A stretch of DNA of 37,248 nucleotides from Flavobacteriaceae bacterium. GTDB lineage: Bacteria; Bacteroidota; Bacteroidia; Flavobacteriales; Weeksellaceae. Positions 7,270-15,658 of the stretch are shown piece by piece. The stretch is taken from NCBI GenBank assembly GCA_031277475.1, contig JAITMJ010000085.1, forward strand, positions 1-37,248, read 5' to 3'. A program made the position numbers and the translations under genes. Each line of letters opens with the position of its first letter. The first letter of the stretch is position 1. Under the pieces are notes generated by a model. That model saw only the letters and a program-made list of their open reading frames with translations, ran no database searches and was not told where the DNA came from.

Positions 7270-8148
7270 CTATTGATACCCGAAATTTTTTAAATCTTTT
7301 TCATTTTTTCGCCAATCTTTTTTCACTTTTACAAAAAGATTGAGATGGATTTTCTTGCCAAAAAATTTTTCCAAATCTAAACGTGCTTCGGTTCCGACTT
7401 TTTTGATTGCCTCACCTTTATGTCCGATTAAAATGCCTTTCTGCGAATCTCTTTCAACATAAATAATGGAATCTATGAAAATAATTCCTTCTTTTTCTTT
7501 GAATTGTTCGGTTGCCACTTCCACAGAATACGGAATTTCTTGGTCGAAATTCAGAAGAATTTTTTCGCGGATGCTTTCGTTTACGAAAAATCTTTCGGGT
7601 TTATCGGTGAACTGATCTTTGTCATAATAAGGTGGATTTTCGGGAAGCAGAGATTTTATTTTCGGGAGAATAATATCTGTATTAAAAGCATTCAGCGCAG
7701 AAATCGGGAGAATTTCCGCTTTCGGAATCCGCTGATGCCATTCCTCCACTTTTTGTTCCAAAATTTCCTGATTGGTTTCATCAATTTTATTCAGAAGCAA
7801 AAGTACCGGAACAGGAATTTTATTGAGTTTTTGAATTAAAAATTCCGACGGTTCGGATGTATCCGTAATATCCACAATGAAGAGAAAAACATCGGCATCT
7901 TGCAAAGAATCTTTCACAAAATCCATCATTTTTTCCTGAAGTCCGTATTTCGGTTCCAAAACTCCGGGTGTGTCAGAAAACACGATTTGCACATCGGTTT
8001 CGTTGTGAATTCCGAAAATTCTGTGTCTTGTGGTTTGCGCTTTTTGAGTTACAATCGCTAATTTCTCACCCATCAATTCGTTGAGGAGTGTAGATTTTCC
8101 CGCGTTCGGTTTTCCTACGATATTTACAAATCCTGCTTTGTGCATCAT
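7270..8148 (-). CDS. era: GTPase Era
   Basis: Era is an essential GTPase that binds 16S rRNA near its 3' end and assists 30S ribosome assembly. All marks are present in this 292-residue protein: G1 GKPNAGKS (residues 12-19), G3 DTPG (59-62), G4 NKID (120-123), and a C-terminal KH domain with GILIGHKGEAIKKVG. Length is normal. Two consecutive ATGs (8148 and 8145) can serve as start. A TAAATTTG box lies 13 bp upstream at 8162-8169, so it has its own promoter with a short leader. Confidence 0.97.
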   Translation of the reverse strand: MMHKAGFVNIVGKPNAGKSTLLNELMGEKLAIVTQKAQTTRHRIFGIHNETDVQIVFSDTPGVLEPKYGLQEKMMDFVKDSLQDADVFLFIVDITDTSEPSEFLIQKLNKIPVPVLLLLNKIDETNQEILEQKVEEWHQRIPKAEILPISALNAFNTDIILPKIKSLLPENPPYYDKDQFTDKPERFFVNESIREKILLNFDQEIPYSVEVATEQFKEKEGIIFIDSIIYVERDSQKGILIGHKGEAIKKVGTEARLDLEKFFGKKIHLNLFVKVKKDWRKNEKDLKNFGYQ

Positions 8149-8161
8149 TTTAAAAACAAGG

Positions 8162-8169
8162 CAAATTTA
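8162..8169 (-). promoter_or_regulatory. -7 box (TAAATTTG) of era
   Basis: A TAnnTTTG match on the minus strand, 13 bp before the first era ATG. Confidence 0.55.
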
Positions 8170-8368
8170 CTAAAGAAAAAAGACTTTCCCGATAGATCGC
8201 TAAACGCATTAAAACTTCATGAAAATGATGCCATATTGTGGATATTTCTAATGAAAAGAAACCGCATAGATTTTAAACATGATTTAGTTTCTGAGAGAAA
8301 TACAAAATTTTGCGGCTTTGTAATTACATTTTTCAATTTTTAAATTAATATAATTCTTACATTATCCA

Positions 8369-8376
8369 TAAATTTG
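8369..8376 (+). promoter_or_regulatory. -7 box (TAAATTTG) of the GtrA-like gene
   Basis: The box ends 4 bp before ATG 8381, implying a leaderless or nearly leaderless transcript. The preceding 230 bp between era and this gene hold only the era promoter and AT-rich sequence. Confidence 0.55.
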
Positions 8377-8380
8377 CAGC

Positions 8381-8836
8381 ATGAAAAAACTTTTATTAAA
8401 GCAGAAACAGGTTTTGTTTTTTGTGATTGCAGGTGGATTGAGTGCGGTTTTGGAAATCGGTTTTTTTAAATTGTTCAGCGTTTATATTCCGAAAATTTTC
8501 TCCGGCGAACCGGATTTTCACGGCATCCATTTTCCATTGAGTAATATTTTCTCAACTTCCTGCGGAATTATTTCCAATTATTTTTTCAGTATTTGGTTTG
8601 TTTTTGAGCGGGGAAAACATTCTAAAAAACGCGAGTTTACTTATTTCATAGGCATTTCCATAGTTTCTACCGTTATGAGTTTGACATTTTTCCAAGTGTT
8701 TTTCAACGGTGTTTTTAAAGATAATTTGGATTTGGGATTCTTTGTTTTCAGTCCGGAAATGATGAGTAAAATATCCGCCATTGTTTTGGTTTCTATCCTA
8801 AATTATTCCGTGAAAAAAAGGTGGATTTTTAATTAG
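8381..8836 (+). CDS. GtrA-like multi-pass membrane protein
   Basis: This 151-residue protein has four predicted membrane helices (about residues 10-35, 52-74, 84-106 and 125-145) and ends in the typical SILNYSVKKRWIFN, matching GtrA/DPMS family proteins. These are thought to move or present polyprenyl-linked sugars across the inner membrane for surface glycosylation. F-x-x-x-G-G-x-S near the N-terminus (FFVIAGGLSA) is characteristic. No glycosyltransferase partner is adjacent. The loop between helices 1 and 2 (GEPDFHGIHF) is somewhat longer than in short family members. Confidence 0.87.
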   Translation: MKKLLLKQKQVLFFVIAGGLSAVLEIGFFKLFSVYIPKIFSGEPDFHGIHFPLSNIFSTSCGIISNYFFSIWFVFERGKHSKKREFTYFIGISIVSTVMSLTFFQVFFNGVFKDNLDLGFFVFSPEMMSKISAIVLVSILNYSVKKRWIFN

Positions 8837-8874
8837 ATTCGAGATTCGAGGTGCGAGATTCGAGTTTCGGGGTG
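8836..8874. repeat. Short GATTCGAG direct repeats
   Basis: GATTCGAG-like units recur in quick succession (gattcgagattcgaggtgcgagattcgag) just after the GtrA-like gene. Related text (TTTCGAGATTCGGGG) occurs at about 33549-33563. This looks like low-complexity intergenic filler. Confidence 0.5.
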
Positions 8875-8920
8875 AAAGTTTTTTTAAAATTTAAAGTTCA
8901 AAAAACCAAAAGCCAAAAGC

Positions 8921-9835
8921 CTATTCCAATTTTTTCACGGCTCCGCCGATTTTTGAAACTTTCTTTTGGTTGTTTTCATAAACCTCCAAAACGTAGTCGC
9001 CGCGTTGAAAGTCTTCGCCGTTCCATTCGAGTTCTACCTTTTTTTCTTCGCCTTTCACATAATCCAAAATCAATTTATCGGAATAATTGTATTTCTGATT
9101 TCCCGAAACAAAACTTCCGGTTGTGGCATTTTGAAACGCGCAAACACTTCCGTCCGGCTGGCGAACAATGATGTAAAGTTCCTTTTTTCCGGTTTCTGCA
9201 ATTTGATTTTCATTCACCGTGAAACTCACTTTTATCCTATCAATCCGCGAGGCTTTGTCGGTTTCCACTTCTTTGCCGCTGTTTCGCACTTTCACGCCTT
9301 GCAAATCAAATTCGGAAAGTGTGAGACTGGAAGCGTAGCTCAGCAATTCGGTTTTTCGGTCGGATTCGCTTTTTTCTTGAATATATCGTATGTTGATATC
9401 TTTTCTGGAACGCTCCAATTCGGCGATTTTTTCGTTCAATTCTTTCAGCAGATTTTCCGTTTCGGCATCTTCGTCCAAAAGTTTTTGTTTTTCCTCTTGA
9501 AGATGATCCACCCTTTTTTGATATTCTTCAATCATGCTTTTGGAAATATCTTTCATCAATCGTTTCGCTTCTTCAAGTTCGGCTTCCGTAATTTTATTTT
9601 TCTTCAAAATGGTCTCGATTTTTTGCTTCTGTGCAAGAAATATCTTGTTGTTGAGATTCAAAGAATTAATGTTGTATTCCAAATCTTTTTGCAGAAATTC
9701 GTATTCCGACTTCAAATCGTTCAGTTCGGTTTGTATTTCGGCTTTAGACATTCCCTCGGTAAAACTGTCCCAAAGTAAATATCCGGACAGTAACAATACC
9801 AAAACCGAAAGAACAATAATGATTCTCTCTTTCAT
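8921..9835 (-). CDS. Membrane-anchored coiled-coil protein of unknown function
   Basis: This 304-residue protein has one N-terminal membrane helix (IIIVLSVLVLLLSGYLLW, residues 4-22). A long coiled coil rich in Glu, Lys and Leu follows (about residues 30-165), then a C-terminal beta-rich domain (about 185-304) with NENQIAETGKKELYIIVRQP and ending in GGAVKKLE. Similar flavobacterial proteins are often labelled SMC-like because of the coiled coil, but there is no ATPase head, so that name is not supported. It may be an envelope spacer or scaffold. It is convergent with the GtrA-like gene. A TATCTTTG box at 9909-9916 may be its promoter. Confidence 0.75.
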   Translation of the reverse strand: MKERIIIVLSVLVLLLSGYLLWDSFTEGMSKAEIQTELNDLKSEYEFLQKDLEYNINSLNLNNKIFLAQKQKIETILKKNKITEAELEEAKRLMKDISKSMIEEYQKRVDHLQEEKQKLLDEDAETENLLKELNEKIAELERSRKDINIRYIQEKSESDRKTELLSYASSLTLSEFDLQGVKVRNSGKEVETDKASRIDRIKVSFTVNENQIAETGKKELYIIVRQPDGSVCAFQNATTGSFVSGNQKYNYSDKLILDYVKGEEKKVELEWNGEDFQRGDYVLEVYENNQKKVSKIGGAVKKLE

Positions 9836-9908
9836 CTTTTTAATTTATTTTTTATGATCAAGCGGAAACTTATTTTTTTTGTTTTTGAGTTTGTTTGTAA
9901 TAACATTG

Positions 9909-9916
9909 CAAAGATA
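9909..9916 (-). promoter_or_regulatory. -7 box (TATCTTTG), probable promoter of the coiled-coil gene
   Basis: A TAnnTTTG match about 73 bp before ATG 9835 and downstream of the coaE stop. Confidence 0.4.
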
Positions 9917-9956
9917 TAATTTTGATTTTTTCCGAATTTAAGACTTTGTCAAAGTA

Positions 9957-10679
9957 TTAGAACTTGGATTTATTTTGAATCAATGCCGCAAGCATTTTTT
10001 CGATCTCAACTTTTAGATTTTCCAAAGTGGAATTGTTGTAAATGATAAAATCTGCGAGTTTGCATTTTGCTTTTTCGGACATTTGTTTTTGCATAATATT
10101 TTCAATTTCGCGATAGGTTTTTCCGTCTCTGTCCATCACACGTTTTATACGCAATCTGTCATCGGCGGTAACGAGGATAGATTTGTAGCAGGTTTCGTTT
10201 AAATTCAGTTCAAACAAAAGTGCGGTTTCTTTGAAAACAAAATCGGAATTTTGATTTTTCACCCAATTTTCAAAATCGGTTTTCACGGCGGGATGAATCA
10301 ATGTGTTGAGGTTTTGCAAAAGATTACTATTATTAAAAACTTTTTCAGCGACGAATTTTCTGTCGTAAAAACCGTTTTCATCGTAAGCCGTATTTCCGAG
10401 AAGCATTTTTATTTTTTCTTTCAAAACTTTATCCTCGTTCACAATTTCTTTTGCACGAACATCCGAATAATAAACGGGAAATCCCATTTTTTCAATCACT
10501 TGGGCAACTGTAGTTTTTCCTGAACCGATTCCGCCGGTCAAACCAATTGTTTTGGCGAACGATTGCCGACTTTTGACTTTTGCCTCTTTTCCTGAATTAT
10601 CCTGAATTAAATTCGGGATAGAATTTATTTTTTTCAAAGGAATCAACTCATCCTTTGGATTTGTTTTTTTGTCGGTCAT
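9957..10679 (-). CDS. coaE: Dephospho-CoA kinase with extended N-terminus
   Basis: CoaE phosphorylates dephospho-CoA, the last step of coenzyme A synthesis. The Walker A motif GGIGSGKT is at residues 49-56, followed by PVYYSDVRAKEI, the HPAV substrate block and the RVMDRDG lid. The 240-residue length is about 40 more than usual, because the family normally begins only a few residues before IGLTGG. The extra part has no alternative ATG or GTG, and its DNA around 10560-10620 resembles intergenic repeat text (CAAAAGTCAAAAGTCGGCAATCG style), so it may derive from an in-frame insertion. The gene follows the U32 gene by 57 bp and may share its transcript. Confidence 0.95.
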   Translation of the reverse strand: MTDKKTNPKDELIPLKKINSIPNLIQDNSGKEAKVKSRQSFAKTIGLTGGIGSGKTTVAQVIEKMGFPVYYSDVRAKEIVNEDKVLKEKIKMLLGNTAYDENGFYDRKFVAEKVFNNSNLLQNLNTLIHPAVKTDFENWVKNQNSDFVFKETALLFELNLNETCYKSILVTADDRLRIKRVMDRDGKTYREIENIMQKQMSEKAKCKLADFIIYNNSTLENLKVEIEKMLAALIQNKSKF

Positions 10680-10736
10680 ATTTTTTTAGTATTTGTTTTG
10701 TCAATCTGAGCGAAGTCAAAGCCTCTAACCTCACGC

Positions 10737-11975
10737 TTACACAATTTTGTATAATTTATCGCTCGGGCGGACTCGGAAATCGGTTTTGAAAGTGATGACA
10801 TCGGATTTTGAGGCTTTTTTGGCTTCGGGTTTTTCGTCAATCATCATTTGTTCCATCACCATTTCTTGCGATCCGGTGGTTGGTCCTTGAATTAAAATTT
10901 TATCGCCGAGTGCCAAATCATAAGCCTCGATTAAAAATTCCGCAATGTTGGATTTCGGATAAAAATGCCTTCCTTTTCCGATGTAGATTTTCTTTTGCGT
11001 AGCGTTGGAGCCCGGATTCGGCGACCATTCTCCCAATTCTTGACCGAGATAATATCCGCTCCAAAATCCTCTGTTGTAAACGTTTTCCAAAAGTTTCATC
11101 CATTCGTTTACTTTTTCTTGCGAGAAAGTTCCGTTTGAGATGGAATCAATCGCTTCGCGATAGCATTTTGTAACGGTAGCCACATATTCCGGTGCCCGCC
11201 CGCGTCCTTCGATTTTCAAAACTTTCACGCCCGCGTCTGCGATTTCATTTAAAAATCCGATGGTACACAAATCTTTCGGCGACATCATATATTCGTTGTC
11301 CAACTCGATTTCAAAGCCGGATTCCTGATCGATAACCGTATATTTTTTTCGGCAATTTTGCTTGCAAGCACCTCTGTTTGCGGAGGAATTATGAGAATGT
11401 AAACTCAAATAGCATTTTCCGGAAACCGCCATACACAAAGCGCCGTGTCCGAAGATTTCCACTTCCACCAAATTTCCGGACGGTCCTTTGATTTGTTCTT
11501 TTTCGATTTGGCGACAGATTTTTTTAATTTGATTGATGGAAAGTTCGCGGCTCATCACCATTGTATCGGCGAAAAGTGCGTAGAATTTCACGGTTTCGAT
11601 ATTGGTAATATTGATTTGTGTGGAAATATGAACTTCCATCCCGATTTGTCTTGCATACGCGATTACCGCTTGATCCATCGCGATTACCGCCGTAAGTTCC
11701 GCCGATTTTGCTTTATCCAAAAGTGTTTTGATGACGGATAAATCGTGGTCGTAAATTATCGTGTTCAGCGTAAGATAAGTTCGCACGCCTTTTTCTTTGC
11801 ATCTTCGGGAGATTTCCGGCAAATCGTCCATTGTAAAATTTATGGAAGCGCGTGCTCTCATATTCAGTTGTTCCACACCGAAATACACGGAATCCGCGCC
11901 ATTGTCCAACGCCGCTTGCAACGAAGAAAAATCGCCCGCCGGCGACATCAGTTCTATTTTTCCGCTTTTTGTCAT
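10737..11975 (-). CDS. U32 family protein (TrhP/YegQ-like tRNA hydroxylation type)
   Basis: This 412-residue protein has the U32 N-terminal barrel start (IELMSPAGDFSSLQAAL) and the family cysteine cluster at C181, C188, C204 and C208, expected to bind an iron-sulfur cluster. The blocks NRGACKQNCRKKY and KIEGRGRAPEYVATV are typical of the family. Relatives (TrhP/YegQ) act with prephenate in 5-hydroxyuridine formation at tRNA position 34; older names call them collagenase-like peptidases. A tRNA role fits the neighbours tilS and tsaD but is inferred. The gene is now 16 bp behind an inserted secreted-protein gene, and its presumed original promoter and first ten codons remain 1 kb upstream (12947-13009). 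Confidence 0.9.
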   Translation of the reverse strand: MTKSGKIELMSPAGDFSSLQAALDNGADSVYFGVEQLNMRARASINFTMDDLPEISRRCKEKGVRTYLTLNTIIYDHDLSVIKTLLDKAKSAELTAVIAMDQAVIAYARQIGMEVHISTQINITNIETVKFYALFADTMVMSRELSINQIKKICRQIEKEQIKGPSGNLVEVEIFGHGALCMAVSGKCYLSLHSHNSSANRGACKQNCRKKYTVIDQESGFEIELDNEYMMSPKDLCTIGFLNEIADAGVKVLKIEGRGRAPEYVATVTKCYREAIDSISNGTFSQEKVNEWMKLLENVYNRGFWSGYYLGQELGEWSPNPGSNATQKKIYIGKGRHFYPKSNIAEFLIEAYDLALGDKILIQGPTTGSQEMVMEQMMIDEKPEAKKASKSDVITFKTDFRVRPSDKLYKIV

Positions 11976-11978
11976 TTT
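11945..11978. repeat. 34-bp direct repeat, copy 1 (5' end of the U32 gene)
   Basis: Thirty-four bases covering the first ten codons of the U32 gene and four bases before its ATG are identical to 12947-12980. Imperfect similarity continues about 10 bp further upstream of the gene. The two copies flank the secreted-protein gene with a 1,002-bp period. Confidence 0.9.
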
Positions 11979-11991
11979 CGGGTTTTCACTT

Positions 11992-12894
11992 TTATGGTAG
12001 AATTATTTTCCCTTTTCCTACTGTTTTTTCGTCTGAAATCGTATAGAAAAGAATTCCGTTTGCACCGCTTTCGAGTGTGAAATTTTGATTTCCTTTGGCT
12101 TTAATAGTTTCTAAAAATCTTCCGCCGGCATCGAAAAATCGAATGGTGTAGTAATGCGAAGAATCACCTTTAACGCCCAAAGTATGATTGGATTTTGAAT
12201 AATACAAGATGAGGTCTTTATTAAATTGACTTTCGGAGGTTGCCAATAAGTGAAACTCGCTGTTACAAGATTTTCCCGACTCAACATTTTCAAAACAGAT
12301 CAACCAATTTCCTCCTTCAAAAATCGGAAGTCCGGGTCTGTGCAATAATCCTGTATTGGAACCTATTCCTTCATAAATGTTAACCTTGTTATTATCGTAC
12401 ATCGTAAAAGTTTTAACATCTCTGTCAAAAACATGACCTTGCACAACATTACTGATTATCAAATCATAATAGGGTGAATTATTATCGTAAAACGGAAAAT
12501 TTTCAGGATGATGATCTCCTGCATCGAGTGAAAAATCATACAGTAAAACGTCTGAATTCGTTTCTTCGTCGTAGTAATATACTTTTTTTTCGTCAATATT
12601 TTCTCGCACCAATTTGTAAAACACATCGGGATTGGTTACCGGATTGCATGGAAAAGTACGATCTCCGGCTGTGCAATAAATATTGGAGAAAAGTTTTTTG
12701 TACAGTATTCCGTTTTTTTCTTCAGTTCCATTTATAAAAACCACCATTTCATAAACCGGACCGTATCCGTCCGGAGTATAATCTTCGTGATATTCGTACC
12801 ATTGATTTCCCTCTTGCAACAAGGGAATATATTGCTGCGCATGAAATTGAGCGACAAACAATAATAACACCATAAAAGATAGAGATTTTTTCAT
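11992..12894 (-). CDS. Secreted protein of unknown function, inserted gene
   Basis: This 300-residue protein has a clear signal peptide (MKKSLSFMVLLLFVAQFHAQ). The mature part begins QYIPLLQEGNQWYEY, a layout common in flavobacterial secreted proteins. The last ~80 residues (YYTIRFFDAGGRFLE through GILFYTISDEKTVGKGKIIL) resemble a type IX secretion C-terminal domain, though without the classic YPNP start. A Cys pair (CTAGDRTFPC) may form a disulfide. The gene and its own TATCTTTG promoter lie exactly between two copies of the U32 5' end, so it looks like a recent insertion. Its ATG overlaps the stop of a 28-codon remnant of the U32 gene (ATGA), which could couple translation. Confidence 0.85.
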   Translation of the reverse strand: MKKSLSFMVLLLFVAQFHAQQYIPLLQEGNQWYEYHEDYTPDGYGPVYEMVVFINGTEEKNGILYKKLFSNIYCTAGDRTFPCNPVTNPDVFYKLVRENIDEKKVYYYDEETNSDVLLYDFSLDAGDHHPENFPFYDNNSPYYDLIISNVVQGHVFDRDVKTFTMYDNNKVNIYEGIGSNTGLLHRPGLPIFEGGNWLICFENVESGKSCNSEFHLLATSESQFNKDLILYYSKSNHTLGVKGDSSHYYTIRFFDAGGRFLETIKAKGNQNFTLESGANGILFYTISDEKTVGKGKIILP

Positions 12895-12977
12895 ATTATT
12901 TTTTTTAAAATTATAGTTATCAAAGATAAATAAAACTTGCGAAAAAACATCAGTTCTATTTTTCCGCTTTTTGTCAT
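12891..12977 (-). pseudogene. Remnant of the U32 gene start, now a 28-codon leader frame
   Basis: The frame reads MTKSGKIELM, identical to the first ten residues of the U32 protein, then leaves homology and ends at TGA 12891-12893. That stop overlaps the ATG of the inserted gene. It appears to be the left-behind 5' end of the original U32 gene, still downstream of the original promoter. Confidence 0.65.
12921..12928 (-). promoter_or_regulatory. -7 box (TATCTTTG) of the inserted secreted-protein gene
   Basis: A TAnnTTTG match 26 bp before ATG 12894, within the inserted segment. The same octamer appears in the older promoter at 13002-13009. Confidence 0.5.
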
Positions 12978-12980
12978 TTT
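12947..12980. repeat. 34-bp direct repeat, copy 2
   Basis: A perfect copy of 11945-11978. It still has the presumed original U32 promoter just upstream on the minus strand, so this is probably the ancestral position and copy 1 the restored one. Confidence 0.9.
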
Positions 12981-13001
12981 TGGTTTTCCGGAATTTTTTT
13001 G

Positions 13002-13009
13002 CAAAGATA
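13002..13009 (-). promoter_or_regulatory. -7 box (TATCTTTG), presumed original U32 gene promoter
   Basis: TATCTTTG lies 24 bp upstream of the remnant ATG at 12977. In an uninterrupted arrangement it would drive the U32 gene directly. Confidence 0.5.
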
Positions 13010-13090
13010 GGGAATTAGGTAAGGACAGACGACTCCAAATCCGGCACTAAGTTTTTTTTATTTTTTTCTTGTAAAAGTATCTCTCGATTT

Positions 13091-14392
13091 TTACGATATT
13101 ATTCTCAAAACCTTTTCTGTTTCCGTGTTTGCGGAAAATTTGCGGTCTTGCCGATGCGGAACAATTCCGAGGATTTCATCGTTTCCGGTGCACAAAATCC
13201 ATGTCTTTTGCTTTGCTAAAACAGATAATTTTTCATCTTTAAAAAATTTGGAAACTTTCTTTTTGCCTTTCATTCCTGTGGGAAAGAAAGTGTCTCCTTC
13301 TTTTTTGGGGCGGAGTTTGAGCGGGAAAGTCAGTTTGTCGAGGTCGTATTTCCAGATTTCTTTTTTGTGATTTTTAGTCTCCAATTTTATAAATTCCGAA
13401 AGATTCAAATCTATAATGTTTTTTGCGTGATCAAAAGATTCAGAAATGATGATTTCTTCATCTTGCGTTTTTTCTTTTTCGGCAATGATGATGAAGGTTC
13501 TGTCCACATTCAAAACAAAATTTTCGGAATAAAACAAACTTCCCGTTTTTGCAACGAATATTTTGGGGATTTCCGTTGGGCTGCAAAACCCGAATTTCCT
13601 CAGAATTTCATATTTTACAAAATCCGATTCTTTGGAAAATTTTTCTTTATTAATGAAAAAAGTACGATTTTTTTTCTTCGATATTTTTCGGAAAATTTCA
13701 TCTGTTTTTTCATTGGTAAAATCTTTGGTTTGCGAAAGAAGGTTCAGGCTTTTTTTAAAATTTTTCAGAAAATCCGGCGTGGTTTCTTCCAATTTTGGGA
13801 TGATTTCGTTGCGAATTTTGTTTCGCAGATAATCATTTTTTTGGTTAGAAATATCCTCACGAAATTTGATGTTGTGAAGTTTTGCAAAATCGTAGATTTC
13901 TTTTTTTGTAAAGTTTAGAAGCGGTCTCAAAATTCGATTTTCATTTTCGGGAATACCGCTCAAGCCACGGATTCCACTGCCTCGCGAAAGATTGATGAGA
14001 AAAGTTTCCAACTCGTCGTTCAGGTGATGAGCCGTTGCCAAAACATCTAAATTTTCTTTTTCGAGAATGTTTTTAAAGAAATCATAACGCAAATTTCTCG
14101 CCCAAATCTGAATGGAATTTTTGGGTTTTTCATCTTTGGAAACTTCATAAAAATGAACTTTTATGTTGTTTTTTTTGCAAAATTCTGTCACTAATTTTTG
14201 GTCGTTTTCAGAATCCTCGCCTCGAAGTTTGTAATTGACGTGCGCCGCTTGAAATTTTAAATTCAAAGTATGAAAAAGATTCATCAAAACCATAGAATCT
14301 GCGCCGCCGCTCGTTGCCAGCAGAAACTTTTTTTTCCGAAAATCGGAGAGTAAAGTTTTTAAATGTTCGGCAATTTTTTTTGGTGAAATCAA
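13091..14392 (-). CDS. tilS: tRNA(Ile)-lysidine synthase TilS
   Basis: TilS attaches lysine to C34 of the CAU-anticodon isoleucine tRNA so that it reads AUA. The ATP-pyrophosphatase PP-loop SGGADS is at residues 28-33, followed by AAHVNYKLRG, ATAHHLNDELETFL and LSRGSGIRGLSG. The C-terminal TilS substrate-binding domain (LRPKKEGDTFFPTGMKGKKKVSKFFKDEK) is present. Length (433) is normal. The only in-frame start before the conserved region is TTG 14392; no ATG or GTG is available and a stop lies 12 bp upstream. The tsaD stop is about 50 bp upstream, so both may share a transcript. Confidence 0.96.
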   Translation of the reverse strand: MISPKKIAEHLKTLLSDFRKKKFLLATSGGADSMVLMNLFHTLNLKFQAAHVNYKLRGEDSENDQKLVTEFCKKNNIKVHFYEVSKDEKPKNSIQIWARNLRYDFFKNILEKENLDVLATAHHLNDELETFLINLSRGSGIRGLSGIPENENRILRPLLNFTKKEIYDFAKLHNIKFREDISNQKNDYLRNKIRNEIIPKLEETTPDFLKNFKKSLNLLSQTKDFTNEKTDEIFRKISKKKNRTFFINKEKFSKESDFVKYEILRKFGFCSPTEIPKIFVAKTGSLFYSENFVLNVDRTFIIIAEKEKTQDEEIIISESFDHAKNIIDLNLSEFIKLETKNHKKEIWKYDLDKLTFPLKLRPKKEGDTFFPTGMKGKKKVSKFFKDEKLSVLAKQKTWILCTGNDEILGIVPHRQDRKFSANTETEKVLRIIS

Positions 14393-14443
14393 CGTTGTTT
14401 TTCAATTAATTTTGCGGTAAATATAGACAAATAACATCATCTG

Positions 14444-15463
14444 CTAAACTCCCTCCACTCTCGCTCTCGCTTTCACCTGCAAATCCGAAAATTCTTTTCT
14501 GTCGAATTTCAATTTGGCGGTCATCGCAATCATTGCGGCGTTGTCGGTGGTGTATTCAAATTTTGGGATGAAAATGTTCCATCCGAGTTTTTCGTGGTTT
14601 TGCATCATCGCTTCCCGAAGTTTGGAATTTGCAGAAACGCCGCCGGAAATCGCTATCTCATTGATTTTTAATTCTTTCGCGGCTTTTTCTAATTTTTCCA
14701 TTAAAACATCTACAATGGTTTTCTGAACCGAAGCCGCCAAATCGTTCAAATTTTCTTTAATGAAATTCGGATTTTTTTTGGTTTCTTTTTGAATAAAATA
14801 AAGCACCGAAGTTTTAATTCCGCTGAACGAATAATCGTAATCCGCCACTTTCGGTTTGCTGAATTTAAACGCATTTTCGTTTCCGTTTTTTGCCAATTTA
14901 TCAATAATGGCACCGGCGGGATAATCCAAATTTAGAATTTTCCCGATTTTGTCAAACGCTTCTCCGGCAGCATCGTCAATGGTTTTTCCGAGAATTTTCA
15001 TATCGAAATAATCGTTCACCAAAACTATCATCGTGTGTCCGCCGGAAACCGTGAGGCACAAAAACGGAAATTTCGGCGGCTGCGGATTCGCATCCTCAAT
15101 GAAATGCGCCAAAATATGCGCTTGAAGATGATTGACTTCAATCAGCGGAACGTTCAAACTCATCGCCAAAGATTTCGCAAAAGAAGTCCCGACGAGCAGC
15201 GAACCCAAAAGTCCGGGACCGCTCGTAAAACCGATTGCGGAAATATCTTTTTGCAGTATTTTTGCTTCGGAAATCGTTTTTTCAATCGTGGGAACTATGT
15301 TCAGTTGATGCGCACGCGAAGCCAATTCCGGAACCACGCCGCCGTATTCGTTGTGGATTTCCTGATTGGCGGCGATGTTAGAAAGAATTTTATTACCTTT
15401 GATTACGGCAACAGAAGTATCGTCACAAGAAGATTCGATTCCTAAAATTATAACTTCGTTCAT
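14444..15463 (-). CDS. tsaD: tRNA N6-adenosine threonylcarbamoyltransferase TsaD
   Basis: TsaD transfers threonylcarbamoyl from TC-AMP to A37 of ANN-decoding tRNAs, acting with TsaB and TsaE. The protein starts MNEVIILGIESSCDDTS. Metal ligands H112 and H116 lie in VNHLQAHILAH, and the ASKHA nucleotide-binding blocks FLCLTVSGGHT and AISGGVSANSKLR are intact, as is the terminal TDNAAMIA motif. Length 339 is typical. A TAAATTTG box lies 11 bp upstream of the ATG. Confidence 0.98.
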   Translation of the reverse strand: MNEVIILGIESSCDDTSVAVIKGNKILSNIAANQEIHNEYGGVVPELASRAHQLNIVPTIEKTISEAKILQKDISAIGFTSGPGLLGSLLVGTSFAKSLAMSLNVPLIEVNHLQAHILAHFIEDANPQPPKFPFLCLTVSGGHTMIVLVNDYFDMKILGKTIDDAAGEAFDKIGKILNLDYPAGAIIDKLAKNGNENAFKFSKPKVADYDYSFSGIKTSVLYFIQKETKKNPNFIKENLNDLAASVQKTIVDVLMEKLEKAAKELKINEIAISGGVSANSKLREAMMQNHEKLGWNIFIPKFEYTTDNAAMIAMTAKLKFDRKEFSDLQVKARARVEGV

Positions 15464-15474
15464 ATAAATTATGG

Positions 15475-15482
15475 CAAATTTA
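15475..15482 (-). promoter_or_regulatory. -7 box (TAAATTTG) of tsaD
   Basis: A TAnnTTTG match 11 bp before ATG 15463. The remaining 15483-15658 is AT-rich, and I see no gene or clear structure in it. Confidence 0.55.
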
Positions 15483-15658
15483 GAGAATATTCACGAAAAT
15501 GATATTTTCTTTTATCTGTATAAATCTTCAAAGTCTGTGTTATTTGCGTGCTTTCGAGACAGCCTCCTGTTTCACCTCAGAAAAATTACAATCTTATCAT
15601 CCGGAATTTTCAAATTTAAACTCATAAGAAAATTAATTCACAAAATTTAATTTTTTTA

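Noticed and set aside
8140-8343. Plus-strand frame of 67 codons between era and the GtrA-like gene
   Set aside because: It begins antisense inside era, has no promoter or recognisable protein pattern, and covers the era promoter; it looks like a chance opening in AT-rich DNA.
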